DNA from: Anaerolineales bacterium
Lineage (GTDB): Bacteria > Chloroflexota > Anaerolineae > Anaerolineales > Villigracilaceae
Length of the DNA stretch: 64,000 bases
NCBI GenBank assembly: GCA_030834895.1
Contig: JAUQXA010000058.1
Coordinates: 1 to 64,000 of the forward strand
Direction: 5' to 3'
A model generated the notes under the pieces. The model made no database searches, was not told where the DNA came from, and saw nothing but the letters and a program-made list of their open reading frames with translations. Position numbers and translations under genes: made by a program. Of this stretch, positions 58,138-64,000 are shown in pieces. How positions within the stretch are numbered: the first letter of the stretch is position 1; each line of letters opens with the position of its first letter.

Positions 58138-58650
58138 TTATTTCACAGGTTCCAAAATCATCACCGGGATGCAGCGGCGCGCGGCGCGGATCTGGTAAAG
58201 CTCATACCCTTTGTAATATGAAACGGCCAGGTTCCAGTATTTTTCGCGCTCCTGACCCCCGGCTTCGCGGGCAATGTATTCGAGTGAGGCTCCCTTCCAT
58301 TGAACCTGACATCGTGGATTGGCTTTGAGGTTGTAGTACCATGAAGGGTTGTGGGCCTGCCCAAAATTGGAGGCGATGAGCGCTATTTTTTCGTTCTCAC
58401 TAAATCCGTACAAGACAAGGGTGCGGGGTTGTTTGCTTTTGGCGCCAACCGAGGTTATCCGAAACGCTGGTATCCCAACCAACTTGCTGGAGAAAAATAA
58501 TCGCCCTCCGCTGATCTTCCAGAAGAGTCCATCGACCCTGTGCAGGAGGGGAGTGATAATGGCAGTTACTGGCCTCTGCATGAAGAGCCAAAGCAGTCCG
58601 CGCTGGAACCTGTTGGGATGTGGTTGCATGTCTTCCTTTAAAATGACCAA
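58138..58650 (-). CDS. DDN-like flavin/F420-dependent nitroreductase family protein
   Basis: 170 aa split-barrel protein. FRITSVGAKSKQPRTLVLYGF and IALIASNFGQAHNPSWYYNLKANPRCQVQW are characteristic of the deazaflavin-dependent nitroreductase (Ddn) group. Physiological substrate is unknown, perhaps a quinone. F420 use cannot be checked here. It is followed by cspA on the same strand. Confidence 0.85.
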   Translation of the reverse strand: MVILKEDMQPHPNRFQRGLLWLFMQRPVTAIITPLLHRVDGLFWKISGGRLFFSSKLVGIPAFRITSVGAKSKQPRTLVLYGFSENEKIALIASNFGQAHNPSWYYNLKANPRCQVQWKGASLEYIAREAGGQEREKYWNLAVSYYKGYELYQIRAARRCIPVMILEPVK

Positions 58651-58662
58651 CTTACTTGATGG

Positions 58663-59100
58663 TCACTTTTCCAGCCAGATGGTCACAGGCCCGTCATTGT
58701 GGATTTCCACTTCCATGTGCTCGCCAAATTGCCCGGTTTGTGTCGGCACACCATGACTTCGCAATAATTTAACGAAACGTTCCACCAACGGGGCAGCGAC
58801 TTCGGGCAGGGCGGCATCTGTAAAGGAAGGACGGCGACCCTTGCGAGCATCGGCGTACAGAGTGAATTGCGAGACGACGATCGCTTCACCTTTTACATCC
58901 AACACCGAAAGGTTGGTCTTACCCTGCTCATCTTCGAAGATTCGTAGGTTGGCAGTTTTCTCCGCGAGGAAGGCGGCTTGCTCCTCTTCATCACCGTGGC
59001 CGACGCCCAATAAAATCAACAGACCCTTTCCGATTTTGGAAATGGTCTGCTGTTCGACGGTAACACTTGCTTTGGAAACTCGCTGGATTAATAGGCGCAT
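58663..59100 (-). CDS. dtd: D-aminoacyl-tRNA deacylase
   Basis: 145 aa. MRLLIQRVSKASVTV at the N-terminus, the SQFTLYAD motif with catalytic Thr, KGRRPSFTDAA, and NDGPVTIWLE near the C-terminus, which holds the cross-subunit Gly-cisPro-type motif in its GPVT form. Removes D-amino acids and glycine from mischarged tRNAs. Full length. Confidence 0.96.
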   Translation of the reverse strand: MRLLIQRVSKASVTVEQQTISKIGKGLLILLGVGHGDEEEQAAFLAEKTANLRIFEDEQGKTNLSVLDVKGEAIVVSQFTLYADARKGRRPSFTDAALPEVAAPLVERFVKLLRSHGVPTQTGQFGEHMEVEIHNDGPVTIWLEK

Positions 59101-59109
59101 AAAGAAAAT

Positions 59110-59166
59110 GTAGGGGCAGGGTATAATCCCGCCCCTATAATCTGGACACAGAGACCGTGCCCCTAC
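59110..59166. repeat. GTAGGGGCA inverted repeat between trpS and dtd
   Basis: GTAGGGGCA (59110-59118) pairs with TGCCCCTAC (59158-59166); an inner AGGGGC...GCCCCT pairing is also possible. Two TATAAT strings occur inside. It fits the interspersed palindromic repeats of this genome. Confidence 0.55.
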
Positions 59167-59169
59167 AGG

Positions 59170-60156
59170 TCACGGCAATTGCATCGCCTCGCGGACTTCG
59201 ACCATCGTCTGCTCGGCGATGGCGCGGGCGCGTTTGGCTCCATCGTCCAGCACATCTTGAACATAATGGGGTTTGGCGGCAATTTCGGCGCGTTTGGCGC
59301 GGAAGGGTTCGAGGTGTTTGCTCAGGTTGTTGGCAAAACGCAGTTTGCAATCCACACAGCCTATGCCCGCCTTACGGCATTCGACGTTGATCATGTCCAC
59401 TTCCTCCTGTGCGGAGAACAGCTTGTGCATGGTAAACACGTTGCAGACATCTGGGTTGCCGGGGTCGGTCTTGCGCTGGCGTGCGGGGTCGGTGACCATT
59501 TCGCGTACGCGCTTGATCGTCTCTTCAGGGGTAAGCGCCAGTTCGATGTGATTGTTAAGGCTCTTGCCCATCTTTTCCTTGCCATCAATGCCAAGAACTT
59601 TCAGCACTTCAGTATGTTTTACCTGCGGCTCGATCAGGACCTTGGTATTGTATCGATAGTTGAAGGAGCGTACGATCTCGCGTGTGAATTCAAGATGAGG
59701 AGCCTGGTCAATGCCAACCGGCACGACATCCGACTTGTAGAGAACGATGTCTGCGGCCATCAGCACGGGGTAGCCGACCAGTCCATAGTTCACATTCTCA
59801 GGCTGCTGGCGGATCTTCTCTTTGAAGGTTGGCAGGTCGGTCAACTTGCCGAGCGGCGTCACCATCGAAAGGTAGGTGTGCAGTTCCATCACCTGGGGGA
59901 CATGTGATTGCACGAAAATGATCGAGTCTTCAGGGCGCATCCCCGCCGCGAGCCAGTCCAGCGCCATCTCGAAGGTATTTTGCCTGAGTTCCTGCGTGGT
60001 CTCGACGGTAGTTAAGGCGTGGACATCCACGATGCAGTAGACACAATCATAGTCTGCTTGCAAAGCCACATAATTTCGCATCGCTCCCAGGTAATTCCCA
60101 AGATGTTGACGACCCGTTGGGCGCGCGCCCGAAAAAACTCTGCCTTTTTTTGCCAT
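59170..60156 (-). CDS. trpS: Tryptophanyl-tRNA synthetase
   Basis: 328 aa from ATG 60156 (MAKKGRVFSGARPTG); the longer open frame upstream is antisense to the next gene and not real. Class I motifs: GARPTGRQHLGNY (HIGH equivalent) and EKMGKSLNN (KMSKS equivalent). TPLGKLTDLPTFKEK and YPVLMAADIVLYKSDVVPVG,DQAPHLE-type segments are kept. A CRKAGIGCVDCK cluster lies in the C-terminal part. Cytosolic. Confidence 0.96.
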   Translation of the reverse strand: MAKKGRVFSGARPTGRQHLGNYLGAMRNYVALQADYDCVYCIVDVHALTTVETTQELRQNTFEMALDWLAAGMRPEDSIIFVQSHVPQVMELHTYLSMVTPLGKLTDLPTFKEKIRQQPENVNYGLVGYPVLMAADIVLYKSDVVPVGIDQAPHLEFTREIVRSFNYRYNTKVLIEPQVKHTEVLKVLGIDGKEKMGKSLNNHIELALTPEETIKRVREMVTDPARQRKTDPGNPDVCNVFTMHKLFSAQEEVDMINVECRKAGIGCVDCKLRFANNLSKHLEPFRAKRAEIAAKPHYVQDVLDDGAKRARAIAEQTMVEVREAMQLP

Positions 60157-60182
60157 TCTTTTCCTCGTAATGAATTCCGAAT

Positions 60183-60422
60183 TTATTTGACCATCTTTGA
60201 TATCAACTTGAGAATCTCGCCAGGTTCGGCATGACGATTGGCTTGCAATTTCGAGTAGACCGGTTTTTCGTTGACCTCGACCTCGAACCTGCCTCCGTCC
60301 GAGGGGATTAATGCCACCGATTCGATGACGTGCTCGTACTCCCTGAGTAATTCTTCCACCAGGCTCACGGCCCGGGAGGTGTAATGTCAAACCGCGCAAT
60401 AGGTGATTTCGATTTTGAGCAT
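60183..60422 (-). CDS. SelW-like protein with in-frame TGA (likely selenocysteine)
   Basis: 79 residues if TGA at 60387-60389 is read as selenocysteine (U). The start ATG 60422 has GGAG six bases upstream. Residues 1-12 read MLKIEITYCAVU, giving a CxxU redox motif where SelT/SelW/SelH (Rdx) proteins have CxxC or CxxU after a first beta-strand. The rest continues in frame through VEELLREYEHVIESVALIPSD-like and GGRFEVEV to ISKMVK, full length for SelW-like proteins. Downstream of the TGA a hairpin can form (stem 60370-60374 with 60360-60364, loop CGTGA), in the position of a bacterial SECIS element. Likely a thiol or selenol redox protein of the cytosol. A nonsense mutation of Cys is the alternative. 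Confidence 0.8.
60352..60382 (-). promoter_or_regulatory. Candidate bacterial SECIS hairpin
   Basis: Minus-strand RNA after the TGA can pair CGGGC with GCCTG (one G-U pair) around loop CGTGA, extended by CAC/GTG after a 5' bulge of four bases. The apical loop starts about 18 nt after the TGA and contains GU, as in known bacterial SECIS elements. Confidence 0.5.
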
Positions 60423-60545
60423 GGAATTCTCCGCTTTGGAAATGTTAGAAAATTATAACATGCCGCGCCCAAAGGCTTGCCCCTTCCTCTTAACCGCGCT
60501 ATAATGCCGAACGTTGTATCGGAAAGTCATGCAAGGAGAAAAAAT

Positions 60546-60836
60546 ATGCCAGTCTACACTTATCGTTGTGAAAATTGTGGAATTCAGTTCGAACGCCATC
60601 AATCGTTCACCGACGAACCATTGAAGACCTGTCCCGAGTGCCGCAGGAAGGCGCTGAAAAAGGTCATCACACCCACCAGGATCATCTTCAAGGGTTCGGG
60701 CTTCTATGCCACTGACCACAAGTCACCTTCGGGCGACACTTCCAGCGTGAAAAAGGCTGACCCCAAAAAGGAAAGTGCTTCCAAGGAAAGCAAGCCGGCT
60801 GAAAGCAAGTCCGCAAAGAGCGACAGCGTGGAATAA
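60546..60836 (+). CDS. FmdB-family zinc-ribbon protein
   Basis: 96 aa. MPVYTYRCENCGIQFERHQSF and LKTCPECRRKALKKVITP carry the two CxxC pairs of the FmdB putative regulatory protein family; a Ser/Lys-rich low-complexity tail follows GSGFYATDH. AAGGAGAAAAAAT precedes ATG 60546. Function unknown; possibly nucleic-acid or ribosome binding. Confidence 0.9.
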   Translation: MPVYTYRCENCGIQFERHQSFTDEPLKTCPECRRKALKKVITPTRIIFKGSGFYATDHKSPSGDTSSVKKADPKKESASKESKPAESKSAKSDSVE

Positions 60837-60844
60837 GGTGAATG

Positions 60845-60882
60845 AAAATCGCGGCGCACAATGCGCCGCGATTTTTTTATTT
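60845..60882. terminator. Strong bidirectional terminator after the FmdB gene
   Basis: Perfect 14-bp arms AAAATCGCGGCGCA (60845-60858) and TGCGCCGCGATTTT (60862-60875) with a 3-nt loop and a T-run. It separates two convergent genes. Confidence 0.93.
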
Positions 60883-62469
60883 AAATCTGTAAATCCTGAT
60901 ATTTCCCCTTTGAGCAATAAATTCCAAACCAAGAGACTCGATGTCCACCTCCTGGTTATAAATCGGCGGGAAGATGTCTCCCCGGTAGTGGCTATTCGGC
61001 GAAAGAACCAGAAAGCGGATTCGCTGCTCACGGCAGGCAGCGGAAAAAGCTCCCCAGGAATCGTTGGGCAGGGGCGGATATTCGTCAGCGTAACCCCAGA
61101 CCCAATCCTGGGACCAGTTCCCGATCTGGCGCGAGCGATAGGGCATTTTGTTCGGGGTGTAAAAATCATATCGGTCGGCAAAAACTTCGGTTGGGGATTC
61201 CATTCCAGCAAAGACAAGAGTCTGTTCGATGGTCGAAAGCACCTTGCGTTCTGAGCGGCTGGTCTTTATGAAGCTGGCGTCGTAGATGACCCAGCTGTAA
61301 AACAATTGAGCAGATGCCGCAATGAAGAGGAAACCCACTAAAGCCGTTGTCCACTTTTGAGATGGGAAAAATTTTTCAGCCAAATCGGTCAAAGCTGCGA
61401 CCATCAATGCAAAGGATGGGACGTACATCGCCATGAGCATAATCGGCGAACGCGGACTGCCACCCAGCGCAACTGGGATGGAATAAACCACAGTGAAAAA
61501 CAACAGGAACAGGGAAAAGCGCGAAAGTCGCCCCTTTGGAAAAGGCGACAGGCAGATTAATGCAGTCCATCCGAATGAGGTGAGATAGGTAAACGAAAGC
61601 AAATAATCATAGAATATTCCCTTTGGGTTACTCAACACTGCATCGGCTATCGAGAATTTTTCGATCACTTCAGGTGTGGGCGGATAGGTGTCGTTTATCC
61701 CATAGAAAAATTTGTAGACGTTGAATGCCTGCGCAGTTTCAAACGCGCCGTGCCCTGAAACAAGGTTGACGATTACCTGCATTGAAACGAGAAACAAAAA
61801 TGCACCGACCATCCAGATACGTGGACGGAGGGGACGAATTCTCGTGAAGAGCAAATATCCGGCCAGTATAGCCACAGATGAGACAATGGCATGGTTGCGC
61901 CAGAGAAACGCCAGTCCCAAAGAAAGCCCGGCCAAAATTGCCCGTAGGTCACTCATCTCCTCCTGCCCTCCACCCAAACGGTCACGCCAGAGGAGAAAGA
62001 TGGCAAAGGCAGTAAAGGACACACTGCCAATATCGGGGCTGAGTGTATTCGCATTTTGAAAGATGAATGGGGCGGCAACCGAAGCGAATAGGGCTACCAA
62101 TGTTGCAGAAGTGGAGCGAGCGTAAACGACCAGCGTGGAGGCAGATGCGGTAAAAAGTCCCGCAAGCAGTGCATTAAGGAGATATGCAAGCGGACGCACA
62201 TAAGTGAAGGGTAGTTGTCCAATCAGTAGGGCATATCCAAATGGGAAGAAACCATTGTATAGCGACTCAAGTTCCGCCAGCGACATGTGTCTGCCGTAGT
62301 ACAGGATGTTCCAAAAGTCGTTGCTTTCTGCATGGAATTCAATGTAAAAACCCAGCGCAAACGTAAGTCCAGCGCCAAAAATAAAGAAGAAGATAAACTG
62401 CTTAAAGGATGCACCCAGTATTTTTTGCATGATAGAAAACAAAGATCGAACTTTTGGACTCCGGTTCAT
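60877..62469 (-). CDS. Multi-pass membrane protein, possible GT-C glycosyltransferase
   Basis: 530 aa with about 11 hydrophobic segments. After the first helix a loop with FHAESNDFWNILYYGRHMSLAELESLYNGFFPFGYALL holds acidic residues in the place of the catalytic Asp/Glu of GT-C polyprenyl-phosphate glycosyltransferases (PMT/ArnT-like). A C-terminal extracytoplasmic domain (about 390-530) follows. The GT2 enzyme at 56286-57017 could make its donor. Family membership is inferred from layout. Confidence 0.65.
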   Translation of the reverse strand: MNRSPKVRSLFSIMQKILGASFKQFIFFFIFGAGLTFALGFYIEFHAESNDFWNILYYGRHMSLAELESLYNGFFPFGYALLIGQLPFTYVRPLAYLLNALLAGLFTASASTLVVYARSTSATLVALFASVAAPFIFQNANTLSPDIGSVSFTAFAIFLLWRDRLGGGQEEMSDLRAILAGLSLGLAFLWRNHAIVSSVAILAGYLLFTRIRPLRPRIWMVGAFLFLVSMQVIVNLVSGHGAFETAQAFNVYKFFYGINDTYPPTPEVIEKFSIADAVLSNPKGIFYDYLLSFTYLTSFGWTALICLSPFPKGRLSRFSLFLLFFTVVYSIPVALGGSPRSPIMLMAMYVPSFALMVAALTDLAEKFFPSQKWTTALVGFLFIAASAQLFYSWVIYDASFIKTSRSERKVLSTIEQTLVFAGMESPTEVFADRYDFYTPNKMPYRSRQIGNWSQDWVWGYADEYPPLPNDSWGAFSAACREQRIRFLVLSPNSHYRGDIFPPIYNQEVDIESLGLEFIAQRGNIRIYRFK

Positions 62470-62545
62470 TATTTTCTGGAGAAATACTTGTCAGCATGCA
62501 TATTATTAGCAAGATGATGGACTCCGAATACCGAGTATAAAACAA

Positions 62546-62579
62546 AAAACGGCTTTGAGAATGAACCCAAAGCCGTTTT
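62546..62579. terminator. Terminator between the malic enzyme and the GT-C-like gene
   Basis: AAAACGGCTTTG (62546-62557) and CAAAGCCGTTTT (62568-62579) form perfect 12-bp arms with a 10-nt loop, with A/T tracts at both ends. Confidence 0.82.
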
Positions 62580-62595
62580 GATTACGAACTGCGAA

Positions 62596-64000
62596 CTACT
62601 TCCCTCGGTTCATGGCATCCATCACAGCCACGGAAGCAATCTGTACAATGGCGTTGACATCATCACCTGTTTGCAGCACATGGACAGGAGCACCCACACC
62701 CAACAGGATGGGACCAATTGCTTTGGCGTTGCCAAGGCGGGCCAATAATTTATAGGCAATATTGGCCGACTCCAGTGACGGGAAGACCAACACATTGGCA
62801 TCCTTCACCGCGCTGAATGGGTAACGTTCCTCGATAATCTCTGGAACCACCGCGGTATCTGCCTGCATTTCGCCATCCACCTTCAGTCCCGGCCGGCGTG
62901 CCTTCACCAAACTCACAGCCTTGCGGACCTTGTCCGAGAATGGGTGTGGCGTGGAGCCAAAGTTCGAGAATGAGAGAAACGCCACATGCGGGTCGATTTC
63001 GAGCTTCGTTGCATAATCCGCCGCCAGCAAGGCAATCTCCGCCAGTTGCTCGGCAGTTGGGTCGATGTTGACTGTGGCATCGGTGAAGAGGAAGACCTTT
63101 TCCTCGAAGATCATGATGTATACGCCTGCCACAAGCGACCCGCCAGGCACTGTATGATGGATCTGTAAAGCCGGGCGGATCACATCAGGATAATCAAACG
63201 TCAGCCCGGAAACAAATGCATCCGCATCGCCCATCTTGACCATCATGGAACCAAGGACATTGGGGTCTTGCACCTTTTTGGCGGCGTCCTTCATGGTTGT
63301 GCCTTTACGTTGGCGCAGTTCATAGTACGCCTTTGTATAGGTATCCATTTTGAAGAACGTGATCGGGTCGACAATCTCAGGCTGATAATCGATGCCCAAT
63401 CCCTTGATCTGTTCCTCGATCACCGATTTGCGTCCGATCAAAACCGGGGTGGCGATACCGTCTTCCTGAATCTGATGCGCCGCGCGAATGATCTTCTGCT
63501 CCTCGCCTTCGGCGAAAGCCACGCGCTTTGTGCCGCCGGAGGATTGCGCCTTGTTCTGGAAGAAGTAGCGGATGCGCTCGCCCTTGCCCTGACGATATGC
63601 CAGTTGTTCGCGATACTCATCGAGATCTACTTTCTTACGGGCCACACCCGTCTTCATTCCCATCTCAGCAACAGCGGGAGCTTCCCAAAGCAACACGCGT
63701 GGATCGAGCGGTTTGGGAATGATGTATTCGCGCCCAAACTTCAAGGCCACACCACCGTATGCGCGGATGACAGAATCCGGCACATCCTCTTTGGCCAAGG
63801 CAGCCAAAGCCTTCGAAGCCGCAAACTTCATATCATCGTTGATTTGCCTGGCACGCACGTCCAGCGCGCCGCGGAAGATGAAGGGGAAGCCTAATACGTT
63901 ATTCACCTGGTTGGGATAATCCGAACGCCCGGTGGCAATGATGACATCCTTGCGGGATTCCTTTGCCAGTTCAGGCTTGATCTCTGGGTCGGGGTTCGCC
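62596..64000 (-). CDS. maeB: NADP-type malic enzyme with phosphotransacetylase-like domain (5' part outside window)
   Basis: Partial: the frame runs open to the window edge (beginning ANPDPEIKPELAKES) and ends at 62596. The visible N-terminal part IIATGRSDYPNQVNNVLGFP and FIFRGALDVRA is the end of the malic-enzyme domain; from about 120 residues later the PTA-like domain follows (KRVAFAEGEEQKIIRAAHQ, GLTFDYPDVIRPALQIH, LLAADYATKLEIDPHVAFLSFSNFGS, DGEMQADTAV, NVLVFPSLESANIAYKLL). The pattern is that of MaeB, which decarboxylates malate to pyruvate; the PTA-like domain is regulatory in studied enzymes. Confidence 0.93.
   Translation of the reverse strand, partial: ANPDPEIKPELAKESRKDVIIATGRSDYPNQVNNVLGFPFIFRGALDVRARQINDDMKFAASKALAALAKEDVPDSVIRAYGGVALKFGREYIIPKPLDPRVLLWEAPAVAEMGMKTGVARKKVDLDEYREQLAYRQGKGERIRYFFQNKAQSSGGTKRVAFAEGEEQKIIRAAHQIQEDGIATPVLIGRKSVIEEQIKGLGIDYQPEIVDPITFFKMDTYTKAYYELRQRKGTTMKDAAKKVQDPNVLGSMMVKMGDADAFVSGLTFDYPDVIRPALQIHHTVPGGSLVAGVYIMIFEEKVFLFTDATVNIDPTAEQLAEIALLAADYATKLEIDPHVAFLSFSNFGSTPHPFSDKVRKAVSLVKARRPGLKVDGEMQADTAVVPEIIEERYPFSAVKDANVLVFPSLESANIAYKLLARLGNAKAIGPILLGVGAPVHVLQTGDDVNAIVQIASVAVMDAMNRGK

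Noticed and set aside
60157..60399. N-terminal extension of trpS
   Set aside because: It covers the SelW-like gene in another frame, and the true TrpRS N-terminus begins at 60156.
1..64000. CRISPR arrays, insertion sequences and prophage genes
   Set aside because: No regularly spaced direct repeats, transposase or phage structural genes were seen; the repeats found are short palindromes.

Overview
The window looks like a chromosomal segment of an uncultured member of the Chloroflexota, class Anaerolineae. This is inferred from gene content and style, not from a marker gene: a fused shikimate kinase/3-dehydroquinate synthase, many cytosolic enzymes of Anaerolineae type, Ser/Thr kinase signalling, few secretion signals and many short palindromic repeats. 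No rRNA, CRISPR array, phage gene or transposase was seen. One tRNA (Pro, TGG) is present.

Layout. (1) 1-7 kb: a possible attenuator-like leader, then aroE-aroC-aroKB-aroQ, a monoacylglycerol-lipase-like esterase, an MFS transporter and an MBL-fold hydrolase. (2) 7.0-15.6 kb: an AT-rich island read on the minus strand: a catalytic-core-only alanyl-tRNA-synthetase-like protein, a 1622-residue multi-GAF histidine kinase, a receiver lacking its phosphoacceptor Asp, a normal receiver and a receiver-TIR fusion. A truncated SPASM radical-SAM fragment marks its right edge. (3) 15.7-21.2 kb: a minus-strand operon for a sulfotransferase, a tuberculosinol-synthase (Rv3378c)-like protein, a class II diterpene cyclase with a DxDD motif, a membrane histidine kinase and a response regulator. 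This is a candidate sulfated-diterpenoid pathway. (4) 21.4-28.6 kb: GPH-type transporter, GNAT, an ABC exporter pair and a B12-binding radical SAM enzyme. (5) 28.6-34.9 kb: minus-strand housekeeping and hydrolytic genes including lipM. (6) 34.9-40.8 kb: a Ser/Thr kinase, PP2C, J-domain/VWA, zinc-ribbon/FHA, small protein and OmpR-type regulator operon. (7) 40.9-50.9 kb: Hsp20, amidohydrolase, adenosine deaminase, TPR membrane protein, rhomboid, HAD, alpha-amylase, YbaK, small membrane proteins and NDH-2. (8) 51-64 kb: membrane proteins, galE, lipoprotein esterase, tRNA-Pro, GT2, rnhB, cspA, DDN-like oxidoreductase, dtd, trpS, a SelW-like gene with an in-frame TGA, an FmdB zinc ribbon, a GT-C-like membrane protein and the 3' part of a malic enzyme.

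Three things stand out. First, a 36-nt palindrome occurs three times, each time inserted precisely inside a different larger palindromic repeat; two copies lie in frame inside unrelated enzymes and encode nearly the same 12-residue peptide. Second, the AlaRS-core/GAF-kinase/REC/REC-TIR island resembles no system I can name. Third, the gene at 60.2-60.4 kb is a likely selenoprotein that ordinary ORF calling would truncate.
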